Assembly (NCBI GenBank): GCA_029706075.1
Contig: JAINUG010000227.1
Coordinates: forward strand, 741,501-805,500
From: Aldrovandia affinis
Taxonomy: Eukaryota; Chordata; Actinopteri; Notacanthiformes; Halosauridae
Reading direction: 5' to 3'
Length of the DNA: 64,000 bases
The position numbers were made by a program, and so were the translations under genes. Below the pieces are notes generated by a model. The model ran no database searches. It was not told the DNA's origin and saw nothing but the letters and a program-made list of their open reading frames with translations. Shown here piece after piece: positions 1 through 10,764 of this stretch (the stretch's first letter is position 1; each line of letters begins with the position of its first letter).

Positions 1-150
1 GGTGGACCATGGGACGGGTTAAGGCGGGTCGCGAGATGACCCATGGAAAAAAAGAACATTTCCCAGTGACGTTCACAGAATGCAAATTAAACACTGCACA
101 TGCGCATGCACTGCACTAGTTACATTCTAAATACAGTTGATTTTAATATA

Positions 151-167
151 TATATATATATATATAT
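151..167. repeat. (TA)n microsatellite
   Basis: A short run of TA dinucleotides lies just before the dispersed repeat copy at 168-420. Confidence 0.8.
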
Positions 168-420
168 CAACATCAAGCTACTTTAATAAAGGGTGGATCA
201 TAGAATATGTTCCTGTGTGGATGGGTTCAGAAATTCTGCACTGTTAAAGAATTTGTCTCTTAGTGTGCTAAAGCACCATCTTCTTTCGTCCAAGTTTTTA
301 CATTTTTGAACATTCAAAACTAACATGTTCTAGTCATTTTGGATCAAGCCTCAGTTTGGCATGCATATATGTCCTTTTTGACACTTTGGCATATCTCCAG
401 TTTTCATTTTGATACATTAA
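168..420 (+). repeat. Dispersed repeat, copy 1
   Basis: This stretch matches 11141-11450 over most of its length. Shared blocks include 'catagaatatgttcc', 'gggttcagaaattct', 'tttttgaacattcaaaac' and 'ccagttttcattttgatac'. Copy 1 is shorter and runs directly into the 48-bp minisatellite at 421. No open frame or terminal inverted repeat was recognised, so the family is unknown. The first 150 bases of the window hold nothing I can identify. Confidence 0.7.
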
Positions 421-1260
421 GCCCCACGGTCTGCATCCTATTAATGCACTGTTCTAGTGTGTGGATGAGCCCCACGGTCTGCAAAACTGTTAAGGCACTG
501 TTCTAGTGTGTGGATGAGCCCCATGGTCTGCGTGCTGTTAAGGCACTGTTCTAGTGTGTGGATGAGCCCCACGGTCTGCATCCTGTTAAGGCAGTGTTCT
601 AGTGCATGCATGAGCCCCACGGTCTGCATCCTGTTAAGGCACTGCTCTAGTGTGTGGATGAGCCCCACGGTCTGCATCCTGTTAAGGCACTGTTCTAGTG
701 TGTGGATGAGCCCCACAGTCTGCATCCTGTTAAGGCACTGTTCTAGCGTGTGGATGAGCCCCATGGTCTGCATCCTGTTAAGGCACTGTTCTGGTGTGTG
801 GATGAGCCCCATGGTCTGCATGCTGTTAAGGCACTGTTCTAGTGTGTGGATGAGCCCCACAGTCTGCGTGCTGTTAAGGCACTGTTCTAGTGTGTGGATG
901 AGCCCCACGGTCTGCATGCTGTTAAGGCACTGTTCTAGTGTGTGGATGAGCCCCACAGTCTGCATGCTGTTAAGGCACTGCTCTAGTGTGTGGATGAGCC
1001 CCACGGTCTGCATGCTGTTAAGGCACTGTTCTAGTGTGTGGATGAGCCCCATGGTCTGCATGCTGTTAAGGCACTGTTCTAGTGTGTGGATGAGCCCCAC
1101 AGTCTGCATCCTGTTAAGGCACTGTTCTAGTGTGTGGATGAGCCCCACGGTCTGCATCCTGTTAAGGCACTGTTCTAGTGTGTGGATGAGCCCCACGGTC
1201 TGCATGCTGTTAAGGCACTGTTCTAGTGTGTGGATGAGCCCCACAGTCTGCGTGCTGCTT
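421..1260 (+). repeat. 48-bp minisatellite, about 17.5 copies
   Basis: A head-to-tail array with a 48-bp period. Each unit contains 'gttctagtgtgtggatgag', 'ccccacggtctgcat' and 'cctgttaaggcact'. Copies differ mainly by C/T changes and by ATC versus ATG at one position. Because 48 is a multiple of three and the unit lacks stops in some frames, long open frames appear on both strands. These read as 16-residue repeats and are by-products, not genes. A three-copy relative lies at 61565-61693. Confidence 0.95.
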
Positions 1261-2302
1261 CCCGACAGCATTTTGCACAGAGAACAAAGACAGCAAAACG
1301 TATTTCAGATTCAGATTCAGCATTTTGCACAGAGAACAAAGTGGCAATCCTGACGGTACATTTACCAATAACAAAGACAAAACACAACAGAACAGCAGAA
1401 ACAAATTAAGGTTTCTATGTTCCTAATAAACAACACATAGCAATTGATTATAATTTATTTTGCAATTCATTACATTTTATTATGCAACTGATTATACTTT
1501 ATTCTGCTTCCACGTTTTCAAGGGGTTTCATGTAAAAAAAAGAAAAATAGTTTTACATAAATGGGATAAGGCTGAGAATGTCCCCTTTTATCAGCCAGAT
1601 GAACACTAATCCATGCATCACACTCTATTCCATAATGTGGAGTTCCATCACTCTCCAATCCTGTAGGTGACGGTGTTGTACCAAAATTGTACCAAAAAGA
1701 GTCCAATAAACCCAAAGTATTATGATTAAAACAATATGTACTTAACACATACTTTACACATAGTTACCATTTTAATGTGTTGGTAATTCACACGATTCTG
1801 ACAGGTTTTTTGTTTGTTTGGTTTTTCATTTCCACAATTGATTTCTCGTTCTATATTTTGCCCTCTTTGTGTCGATAGGTTGTGTGTTCTCACACCAAAT
1901 ACATACAGTAAAGGCCCAGAGATCACAGAGATGTTCATGTGTCTGAACAGACGTCTCTGCAGGGATTTACAGGGTGAAATGAGTCCTGAGACACCACTGC
2001 ATCTGCACAGTCAAATCTGAAGAGAACGCAGGAGAACACTACGAGTCACACTAACGGGTGCTCACAATACACACATCACAGGCATGTAAGCTGGACAGGA
2101 CTGTGTTCATTCAGAGGTCTAAAAAGCATTCTGTTTCACCACAAGCGCACACCATGGAAGGATGCAATAACCTGGCTGAGAAGATCCTTCCCCGATATGT
2201 GCATTCTCTATAATGTATGTGCAGTCCATTAACTCTCAACAAGTACGTCGAATGAAAAGAAAATGTGTTAATACATTTTGAATAGGTTTCTGTAACACAG
2301 AC
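1261..2302. other. Intergenic stretch downstream of the TRIM gene
   Basis: The segment 'ttttgcacagagaacaaag' occurs twice, near 1271 and 1322, as a short tandem duplication beside the minisatellite. The rest is AT-rich sequence in which I see no gene. The last few hundred bases before 2303 should include the 3' UTR of the minus-strand TRIM gene. Confidence 0.5.
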
Positions 2303-2847
2303 TCAGTACGTTACAAACACGGTCACTGGGCAGATCTGCAGGGCTGCAGGGTTACTGCCGTCACTGTTTAAACCAGGAGAGAAATATGGGAAGAGTCTCT
2401 CAGTGAAAGTGTGATTAAAAGTGTAGATGAGTGACATGTCACTGGAGTTGTAGAAGGACAACTCCCCCATGTCATAGTCCAGCTCCACACTGATCACCTG
2501 GGGTTTCCTCTCCAATGTGAGGTCAGTAAACCCTGCTGCTCTGTACTTATCACCATTCCTCAGAGTTACAACCCAGAATCCTCTCTTTGGGCCCACTGTA
2601 ATGAACCCCTTCCTGTTGCTGGACTCTTTCACCACTCCTATTGTCCATTCAGGTTTATTCCCCACCTCCACCTCCCAGCTGTGTTCTCCTGAGGTAAACC
2701 CCTCAGAGCCCAGCACAGACACACAGTTGTCAAACCTCTCTGGGTTGTCAGGAAGCTGCTGCCTTGTATCAGTGTGTCTTACACTGTTCAGATCATCAGA
2801 CAGAGAGAGATAGGCAGGGGCAGTGTTGGGGTCCAGAATCACAGATG
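2303..2847 (-). CDS. TRIM exon 6: PRY-SPRY (B30.2)
   Basis: The terminal 545-base exon follows a 'tttttcag' acceptor. It encodes the complete PRY and SPRY regions ('[20 protein letters not shown]', 'SWEVEVGNK', '[13 protein letters not shown]', '[10 protein letters not shown]') and stops after 'CPVTVFVTY'. B30.2 domains recognise the target protein; in fish the loops of this domain are often under diversifying selection. Confidence 0.95.
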
Positions 2848-5800
2848 CTGAAAAATCCAAGAAGGAATATCTTTAAAATGCTTTAAAATGTGTGAAAAAA
2901 GTATCTAAATATCTCAGTATGTCTTTGTGTGCTCCTAAAAGTGCTCCTGTAAAAGTCTCTGTTTTTAGTGCTCCTGTATCTCAGGAAGATGATGTTTTTT
3001 TAGTGCTCCTGTTTTTGTCTCAGTATGATGTTTTTAGTGCTCCTGTGTCTCAGGATGTTTTTAGTGCTCCTGTATCTCAGTATGTTTTTGTATCTCAGTA
3101 TGTTTTTAGTGCTGTATCCTGTTTTTATCTCTGTGTCTCAGGATGTTTTTAGTGCTCCTGTGTCTCAGGATGTTTTTAGTGCTCCTGTATCTCAGGATGT
3201 TTTTAGTGTGCTCCTGCTCCTGTCTCAGGATGTTTTTGTTTTTAGTGCTCCTGTGTCTGATGTCCTGTATCTCAGGATGTTTTTAGTGCTCCTGTGTCTC
3301 AGTATGTTTTTAGTGCTCCTGTATCTCAGGATGTTTTTAGTGCTCCTGTATCTCAGGATGTTTTTAGTGCTCCTGTGTCTCAGGATGTTTTTAGTGCTCT
3401 TTAGTGCTCCTGTATCTCAGGATGTTTTTAGTGCTCCTGTATCTCAGGATGTTTTTAGTGCTCCTGTGTCTCAGTATGTTTTTAGTGCTCCTGTATCTCA
3501 GGATGTTTTTAGTGGTTGTTTTCAGGATGTTTTTAGTGCTCCTGTGTCTCAGGGTGTTTTTAGTGCTCTTTAGTGCTCCTGTATCTCAGTATGTTTTTAG
3601 TGCTCCTGTATGTATGTTTTTAGTGCTTCTGTATCTCAGTATGTTTTTAGTGCTCTTTAGTGCTCCTGTATCTCCTGTGCTCCTGTATATGTATCTGTAT
3701 CTATTAGTTTTCTCTTTCTGTTCAGTTTGTGCATCTTCCTCCCGTTTCACTTGTATTGTACCTGTGCTATCTGTGTGCCGTGTGTTACCTGTTACCTGGC
3801 TGGCAGCTGCTGTTGTACCCTTGTGCAAGGTACTTAATCTGAATTGCTTCAGTAAATATCCAGCTGTATAAATGTATTGTATGTAAAAAATAATTATTCT
3901 GCTAAATGCCTATGTTACCTGTTGTGTGCTACCAGCCTCAACAGGTAAGACCTTCACCGTATCCTGATTTTGTGTTCCACAGTCTTGTGTGCATCCTTTG
4001 AGAAACGTGAGTAATGTTTATCTTTCACTGTGAGCTTTATTATATTTGCTATGCACCATCATTGAAGATGGCTAATTGTGATGTTAATGTTGGTGAGGAG
4101 GTTCATTGTGATTCGTTTGTTTAAGTATGAGTCTGTAGTCCTTACACACTGTTTAAATATACAGCTTGTTTTTACAGTTTTTGTTTGTCTAATATTGATC
4201 TGATAGGATAATACACAATACTGTCTTTGTATCTGTCTCTCCCCAGATACTCACTGTATTGCACCATCTCCAGCATTTTCTCCCAGACTCTGTACTTCAG
4301 ATTTCCCAGGTGTTTGGCCACATCGATCAGCGCTCCTGAAATCAGCTGTGGATCCTGCAGTGTGCACTGGGCTCTGGAAGGACAAGCAGGAGTCAGTCAT
4401 GCTGCCAGGTTTGAAGGGACTTAAACAGACAAGTAGAAGACAGGCGAGAGTTCTACATACCTTTCTTTTATATTTGTGTAGGTCTGAAAAACAGATTAAC
4501 AGAATTATGATATAGTGTATGTGTGTGAGTGCAAAAAGTCAGACAATAAGGCAGACAATTAAGAGAGGGTGGGTACAATGAGGGTATGGAAAGGAGAGAT
4601 GGGAGAAACAACAAGAATGGTGAAATAAGCATTAATGCAGTATTTCAAGGTAGATACTGTAATGTGTTATTAGTATTACACATGGAAGACTGAACAAAGA
4701 AAGCAAAGAAACATCGGATCTGTGTTGGAGATGGAACCTGAGTGGTCTGTAAATTATACAGTAGAGTGTGATACTCGGTGTTACAGTGACAAACTGTTCA
4801 TGTCCTGTCATGTTCAAGTCATGACTGGAATCAGTCAGTGTAAACCCAGAACACTGCAGGTAAATCAAGCTCCTACCCTTAAGAGGGAGATGTCTTCACT
4901 GCACATGGCCTTCTCTATAGCTGTGATTTTGCCTGAAAGGGTGGAGATGTGTCTTGTGATGATTTCTATCTTCTCCATCACCATCTGACTCTTCTGCTCC
5001 TCTTCCTCCCTCAGTGCAGCCAGTCTGGCCTCCTCTTCATCTCTCAAGAACTGGTGGAGCTCCTGAAACTCTGCCTTAACCTGCCTCTCTGTGTGCTGGG
5101 CCTGATTCTGCAACCCAAAAGTACAGTATTAAACATGAATTATGCATTTATGTTTGTTATGAAGCTGTGATGCTTTCATAACGGCTCTACTCACCCTGAT
5201 GTGTTCTGCTGTTTTCTCACACTCTTGTTTAACTTCAGTGAATCTCTCCAGCTTTTCTCTAATAGGATTCAGTGCAGTCTTGAGCTCCCCCTGGTGGAAT
5301 ATGAAAAAAACAACACTTGTTAAAACGCTGATGACAAGAAAATTCAGGAAATACCTACAATTCTGTGAAATAAATAATTAATCATGTTAAATAATTTCAA
5401 AGTTGAACATTGGCGTGTAAACTATAGTGTGAATGCAGTGGCTATGTTAGTGTAATAACTAGGTTTATCTTGCATGATTTAAGTTGCGTTCTAACATTTG
5501 AGGCTTAGTGGTGTGATTTGTCTTCCACACACTCAGTAAATTTAATCTGATTAACGCTGATATGATTAACATTAACGCTGCCTGCTTTGGCAGATAAATA
5601 ATTTCTGAAAGCCTACCTCCTTTTAATAGCTCTGATATATTTACAAGACCCCAAACTACAACTGTCGGTCCAAACTTAATGTTTTACAAGGAGGCATTTT
5701 ACTTATGTTAAATTGAGCATTGAGAATACCAAATAGTTTAACTCTGGTATTTTGAATGGTATACCTTCATATCCAGTGCAGCCTCTTCCACTGGGCAGAT

Positions 5801-6163
5801 CCGGTGGTTTCTGTGTTTTTTCGAAGTCTGACACACGAGACAGAGAGGCTCCTGGTCGTCCTCACAATACAAGAGAAGTTTCTCTCCATGAAGACGGCAG
5901 CGAGCTTCACTCTCAGTCTCCTGCGTTAGGTAGGACTTTAGGTAAGACGCGATGTTTTTTAAACTCAGGCTTACAGGAGGATCTGATATATTGGACTTTC
6001 TCCTGCAGATGGGACACTCCCGAGAGCTCTTCTCTCCCCAGCACTGCTGCAGACAGACCTTGCAGAAGCTGTGACTACACTCCAAGACAACAGGCTCTTT
6101 AAAAATGTCACAGCACACAGGGCAGCAGAGATCCTCTTCGAGAAACGAAGATGTAGTCGCCAT
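2303..6163 (-). CDS. TRIM family E3 ubiquitin ligase (finTRIM-like), complete
   Basis: Six exons on the minus strand: 6163-5765, 5290-5195, 5107-4877, 4483-4461, 4373-4255 and 2847-2303. Their lengths (399, 96, 231, 23, 119, 545) add to 1413 bases, 470 codons plus stop, and every junction keeps frame with GT/AG sites. The 96/231/23 pattern is the classic TRIM exon layout. The RING uses C14/C17, C29, H31, C34/C37 and C50/C53; the B-box uses C89, H92, C100, D103, C108, C111, H117 and H120. A coiled coil follows, then PRY-SPRY with 'LDPNTAP', 'WEVEVG' and '[12 protein letters not shown]'. Family members are cytosolic ubiquitin ligases, and fish members are often virus- or interferon-induced. No break is seen. 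The subfamily (finTRIM versus TRIM16/25-like) cannot be fixed by eye. Confidence 0.93.
2930..3690 (+). repeat. 27-bp minisatellite inside the last TRIM intron
   Basis: Degenerate tandem array with a 27-bp unit built from 'gatgtttttagtgctcctg' plus 'tatctcag'. Copies vary by tgt/tat, internal deletions and fusions. It lies between TRIM exons 5 and 6, so it is transcribed on the opposite strand. The open frames seen through it (repeats such as FSAPVSQDV) are by-products of the period being a multiple of three. Confidence 0.93.
3808..3911 (+). repeat. SINE-A 3' part (tRNA-derived, L2-type tail)
   Basis: Contains 'gtgcaaggtacttaatctga', the 'ttcagtaaatatccagctg' block and 'tctgctaaatgcc'. These match the 3' two thirds of the full copies at 21098, 47041 and 54855. 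The tRNA-like head is missing. It sits in the last TRIM intron. Confidence 0.8.
4255..4483 (-). CDS. TRIM exons 4 and 5 (linker to SPRY)
   Basis: Exon 4 is 23 bases at 4483-4461 (acceptor 'tttcag', donor GTATGT), encoding TYTNIKER up to a split codon. Exon 5 is 119 bases at 4373-4255 (acceptor 'ttccag', donor GTGAGT), encoding '[19 protein letters not shown]' and onward to 'EMVQY'. Both sizes are standard for fish TRIM genes, and the frame carries across all three junctions. Confidence 0.9.
4877..5107 (-). CDS. TRIM exon 3: main coiled coil
   Basis: A 231-base exon, phase 0 at both ends, from '[14 protein letters not shown]' to 'SEDISLLR'. It is rich in Glu, Lys and Leu with heptad spacing, as expected for the antiparallel TRIM dimer. 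The donor is GTAGGA. Confidence 0.92.
5195..5290 (-). CDS. TRIM exon 2: first coiled-coil exon
   Basis: A 96-base exon, phase 0 at both ends, encoding '[17 protein letters not shown]' and the following heptads. The acceptor is 'ccaccag' and the donor is GTGAGT. This size is typical of the exon after the B-box in TRIM genes. Confidence 0.9.
5765..6163 (-). CDS. TRIM exon 1: RING and B-box2
   Basis: It starts at the ATG at 6163-6161 ('[17 protein letters not shown]') and ends after codon 133 at a GTATACC donor (intron begins at 5764). All eight RING zinc ligands and all eight B-box ligands are present. The RING recruits the E2 enzyme, so catalytic activity is expected. Confidence 0.95.
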
Positions 6164-6230
6164 GTTAAAGACTCAGTCTTCTTCTTCCTGTCTTAAATGA
6201 TCTGGCAGGCGGATTCAGGCTCATTCTAAC

Positions 6231-6247
6231 TTTCATTTTCACTTTCA
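6231..6247 (-). promoter_or_regulatory. Tandem ISRE / IRF element upstream of TRIM
   Basis: On the minus strand this reads TGAAAGTGAAAATGAAA: three GAAA cores with two-base spacers, fitting the interferon-stimulated response element GAAANNGAAA bound by IRF and STAT1/2/IRF9 complexes. It lies 68-84 bases upstream of the TRIM start codon, so it is probably in the core promoter. This supports interferon control of the gene. Confidence 0.7.
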
Positions 6248-7539
6248 TAGACATTTGGGCAGGGCACACCTGCTGACAAAAGTTTAACATCCGCCCCTAT
6301 TACAGGGAGAATTAAGCCCTTACGGTACCCTCTGTCAACATCGCCGTATCTACCATTGAGGACACCGAGGTCATGACCTGTTTTTTTTTTTTTTACATAG
6401 GACTGATTCTGTGTAATACTGAATAAACTCAGATTGCTGGCCTGAAGTCAAGCGAAGCATGATGTAGGTGTAGAGATCTCTCACATTATAAAAACAGTTG
6501 TCTGCTTGTATTATAACCACATTAATGCTATTCATCTCCAGAGATCATCTATCGATAGCTACTTAGTATGTAGTTTTGTGTAGTCGCTAGTCAAACGTAG
6601 CTGTCTGTCTAGCTGACTGTTACACAAACCAGTGGATGGCGTCGCCACGGGTGTGCCAGTGCCACCCAAAATTGCAGCTGACACACCGAAATATGATAAT
6701 GTAAAATGATTGTATTGTTTTTGGCAGGCAAGTGTAATAATAACGATTTACCACGATGCGCATTACAACGAAAGTAACGTAACAGCGAAAAACAATCCGA
6801 TTTAAATAAGTTTGGTTACAGACAGACCACAACAAGCGAGTTAGCGAGCATTATAGACTAGGCCTGGCCTACCATGATGAAGACTTTATTTAAACGTAAC
6901 CATGTCAAAGCAGAGCTGTCTGTTCAAGTTTCGATGGACTACGGTCACCAAGTGCGCATTATGGACTCTCCGTTGAATAACCTGAACTGACTGCATTTGT
7001 ACAGCAAATAAAACGAAAAGTAGGTGTTGGGCATTACTATCCATCACTAATCGTTATAGGTTATAGACTCCTGCCCCAAAGGCGTCTTTCCAAACGTGAA
7101 CAGCTTGCTTCGGGATCTCATCACTCTACCTGTAACAACTCTACCTTGTTTACTCCCGTTAACCGAATCGAAACGAGCAACAGGCCAACGATGCTCACTG
7201 GCCGACTGAACAACTTATCCCTTCTTTCGTTTGAAAGAGAGCTGACAGACTTTGGACTCCGAAGAAATAATTGCATTGTTCAAGACCAGGCCCGTCGTCT
7301 TGCACTGTAATGAGGCTACCTACCTACAGTACACTGGTATGTAGTCTTCCCTATTTCATTTTATAAACTTAACTCATTGCAGTGGTTAACTGTCACATTG
7401 TTATATTTGTAACCCTTAGGCTACATATGTGCTTTGTGTTTGTCATTAGATTGTGATTTTTGATGGTAACAGTAATTCTTAAAACAATGTTATGTTGTAG
7501 GCCTAGGCTACTATCTTCTTGGCTGAGATTATGAACGTA

Positions 7540-7670
7540 ATCAAGTCAAGTAAACTTTATTATCCCACAAGTGGGAAATTAATTTGGCAGAGCTTCAAAA
7601 GTGCATAAAACGCATAGACTAAAAACAGTAAAACAGGGAACATGACATTCTACAATATATGCAGGACTCT
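7540..7670 (-). repeat. Retroelement 3'-end-like repeat
   Basis: Begins with 'caagtcaagtaaactttatt', followed by 'atcccacaagtgggaaatt', a block I recognise as a common dispersed fish repeat end. The family was not assigned. It carries no coding sequence. Confidence 0.45.
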
Positions 7671-8383
7671 CCACAGAGGAAAGGCATACATTTGGTAAGC
7701 GTATGCAAGATAAAGTCGACATGCTGTATTTTTAATGTGACATTTTTCTATACCGCAGTTTAACATGAAATATGGGGAAGATGTTGATATTGCTCATGGG
7801 TCAATTTGACAGTGTTCTTGTTGGTCTCACGTGGTACAGAGAGCAGCCCTGTAATGGGGAAATAGCCATGGAGTGTAACTGGTGCAAAACTAACGTCTCT
7901 CATTCCCTAATCAATTCACTCTCAGAAGAGGCCAGAGAGTCGTGACTCAGAACTGTTACAACTTTATTTAAACAACTCAATCAATCTGAGGATTTCTCAT
8001 CCGGAGAGAATGGGGGAACAGGGAGGTGGGGTTGGGAATGGCTTGTTTTCCTGGGAGAGATTCCCTGCTGTACCAGAGGTCAAATGTCACCATTGAGTGA
8101 CAGTAGCGGAGGGTGCTGGGATATTGAAGCTGCCTTTGGGGTCTTTAATGAACTCAGTGGAATGCAATTTGACAGATTCCCAAGAAAAAAATGACAATTC
8201 TCTTCCTCTAAAATGAACAATGTTGGCGTTGGCGTTGGGATTCATTTGGACGTTTCTTTGTTTTAGAGCCTCTTCAGTGATCGATGGGCAGGGATAGTGT
8301 TTGAACCTTCAGAAAACTTAATGATATAAGAGAATTCACTCTCTGCTCCCCACTGTACAGCAGGGCAACACACTCACAGACAT

Positions 8384-8386
<3 letters not shown>

Positions 8387-8428
<42 letters not shown>
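8387..8428. repeat. (CA)n microsatellite
   Basis: About 21 CA units followed by interrupted CA-rich sequence to about 8460. Confidence 0.95.
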
Positions 8429-8429
<1 letters not shown>

Positions 8430-8804
8430 TACACATAGACATACACACACACTCACACACATTTTAACAATTTATTTATGTCCACATAAAGAAAAGCATA
8501 CAAAGACACAAATACTGAAGGTGCAGACAAGTTAAATTCACAAAATCATGGCATAGGTCTTCAAGATACAAAAACACATCACTTATTTCTCATGGGTATA
8601 AGTAGCAGCATCTCTGCCATATATGGCAGCTGCCAATGATAGCAGAAACAGCACAATACTTTGCAAGCCTTTTAGCCCCCTTTTTGGGCATCCCAAGTTG
8701 TTGAAACCCTCTAACAACCAACCTGTGAGTATGTCCTAGGCTGCCGAATATGAAAACAGATAGTCTACACCTATAGCCTAGCTCTGAGATGGTATTTAGG
8801 AGTG

Positions 8805-8806
<2 letters not shown>

Positions 8807-8879
<73 letters not shown>
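8807..8879. repeat. (AC)n microsatellite
   Basis: About 36 uninterrupted AC units. It produces false Cys-Val and Thr-His open frames on the two strands. Confidence 0.95.
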
Positions 8880-8880
<1 letters not shown>

Positions 8881-9015
8881 TCCCACTCATTCCCACTCAT
8901 TGTCACATTTCCTTCACATGATTGCACACATATACATGTGTTGTTTGGACATTTCACGTGGGAAATTTACATGATTTTTCCATTAAGGCAAATACAAAAG
9001 TGGTAGCCCTACTCT

Positions 9016-9315
9016 TTGTACAAACCCTATTGTAAGATAAGGGTGGTGTTATATTATCGCCATTTAGCTGATGCTCTTATCCAGAACGCCTTGCAAAGAG
9101 TTGACATTTCTTACGCACAATCCATGTATACAGCTGGATGTTTACTGAAGCAATTTGGGTTAAGTACTTTGCTCAAGGGTACAACGGCAGTTCCCAACCT
9201 GCAACCTTTGCGTTACAAGCCCAGCTCCCTAACCACTATACTACAATTTCAGAGAACATTCTACCACATACTTATTTTTTGTACAAACCCCATTGCAAGA
9301 TAAACGTGGTACAGT
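9016..9315 (-). repeat. SINE-A copy (reverse) between near-identical direct repeats
   Basis: The SINE body (9058-9244) reads in reverse: 'catttagctgatgctcttat' is the tail, 'cagctggatgtttactgaag' the middle and 'ccctaaccactatactac' the A-box end. The sequence 'ttgtacaaacccyattg' with about 15 more shared bases occurs on both sides (9016 and 9280), longer than a normal SINE target duplication. Confidence 0.75.
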
Positions 9316-9508
9316 CCAAAGAACATTTTGTGCTGACCTTGCAATAAATGCAAATTCAGTGCTGCTCATAAAGTCTCCAGTTGGGGGGAGTTATATAAGG
9401 TTATGTAAAGTGGGGGATTTTATATTCAGCTGTAGCAGTGAGGGCTGGGGGGTGTTATCATTATTTTCCCAGAAAAATCAAGAATCACAAATATTCACAC
9501 CCCAGTTA

Positions 9509-10489
9509 TCAGTACTTTGTGGTTCCCCCTTTGGCCATTATAACAGCAAGTAGTCGCCTTCTGTAGTGTCGTACGAGGTTATGGAACTTCTTTGGGGGGA
9601 TCCTCAACCATTCCTCCATGCAGAATTGTTCTAGTTCCTTCAGATTCTTGGGTTGATGTTTGTGGACTGCTTTTTTTGAGTTCAAACCACAAATGTTCAA
9701 TTGGATTCAGGTCTGGAGACTGAGATGGCCACGTCATGACATTGATCTTGTGCTCTCTCAACCATTTCTTAGTTTCTTTGGATGTATGTTTGGAATCGTT
9801 GTCTTGTTGGAATGTCCATCTGCGGCCAAGGTGTAGCTTCCTGCAGAGGAAACAAGGTTTTTGGACAAAATATCCTGGTACATGAGTTTATGGTCCCATC
9901 TATTTTAATAAGGGCCCCAGGGCCTGTGGATGCAAAACAATCCCAAAGCATTAAGGATCCACCACCATGTTTCACCGTAGGCATGAGGTGCTTTTCAACA
10001 TTACTTGCATTCTTTGGACGCCAAACATAACACTGATGTGCATGTCCAAAAAGCTTGATTCAGCCACAAGACATGGTTCCAATTGTAGTTCAGATGTAGT
10101 CTGATGAATTCAAGATGCCTTTTTTAGTGAATTGTCTTCAAAAGAGGCTTCCTTCTTGCAAGTACATTGTCATGTAGGCGTCGTCCAATGGTAGCTTTAG
10201 ACACATTGTAACCCCAAGATGCCAGGTAGTTTTGGAGATCTTGAACTGTGCCCCTTGGACTTCTTTTTGCCTCTCGAACCATCCGTCTCACTACACGTGA
10301 GGGCAAGATAGACTTGCTTCCTCTACCTGGCAGGTTAGCCACTGTTCCAGTGGCCTTAAACTTCCTAATAATTGACACAACAGTGGAAAGCGGTATCTTT
10401 TCACTTTTTAGTTTTTTGTAGCCATCTCCTGATCTGTAGAGGTCAATAACCTTTTGTCTGATGCTTTCAGGGAGTTCTTTGCCTTTCAC
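9509..10489 (-). pseudogene. Tc1-like transposase pseudogene
   Basis: This is the coding part of the relic. At least three frames are needed to follow it from the helix-turn-helix end to the region after the PDLNPIE motif. The triplet at the 5' end is GTG rather than ATG because the start region is displaced by the nested MITE at 10496. It cannot encode a working transposase. Confidence 0.85.
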
Positions 10490-10495
10490 CTTGAT

Positions 10496-10764
10496 CAGTG
10501 GCGATTTTAAACCCTATTTAGGGGGGGCTTTAGCCCCCCGTCTTTCATCTCAGCCCCCCTGAAAATGTTTAGTCATTCTTTTCTAAAAAAACATTTTGAC
10601 TTAATATCTATTTTTTAAAAATACCACAGTGGTGTGGTGTTTTTGTTTTGGGGAGCGTAACTGTAAATTAATTTAAAATTTAGGCTTCTGCTTTGCATGT
10701 GTACATCTCACATACTCATTGGGGGCTAAGCTCCACTAAAGGTCAAATCCTAGAATCGCCCCTG
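10496..10764. mobile_element. hAT-type MITE, 269 bp, nested in the Tc1 relic
   Basis: The ends form imperfect terminal inverted repeats: CAGTGGCGATTTTAAA on the left and, read inward from the right, CAGGGGCGATTCTAGG. The flanks carry an 8-bp target duplication with one mismatch (accttgat at 10488-10495, accatgat at 10765-10772). An 8-bp duplication plus CAG ends is the hAT signature. There is no coding capacity. Confidence 0.8.

Larger units (their letters stand above)
6260..9015. other. Intergenic region between TRIM and the Tc1 relic
   Basis: No gene recognised. It contains a retroelement-tail-like repeat (about 7540-7670) and two CA microsatellites (8387-8428 and 8807-8879). The short open frames here are not conserved-looking, and several are made by the CA repeats. 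Confidence 0.5.

Noticed and set aside
421-1260. CRISPR-like array
   Set aside because: The repeat is continuous with no unique spacers, and the genome is eukaryotic; it is a minisatellite.
441-1353. Long repetitive proteins on both strands (276 and 281 codons)
   Set aside because: They follow a 48-bp minisatellite whose period is a multiple of three. Both strands being open at once and the absence of splice or start context argue against genes.
3025-3871. Open frames with FSAPVSQDV-type repeats
   Set aside because: Produced by the 27-bp minisatellite in the TRIM intron, antisense to the real gene.
8590-8974. Cys-Val and Thr-His proteins
   Set aside because: Generated by a CA dinucleotide repeat; the same holds for 16800-17470, 53589-54098 and 56635-57264.
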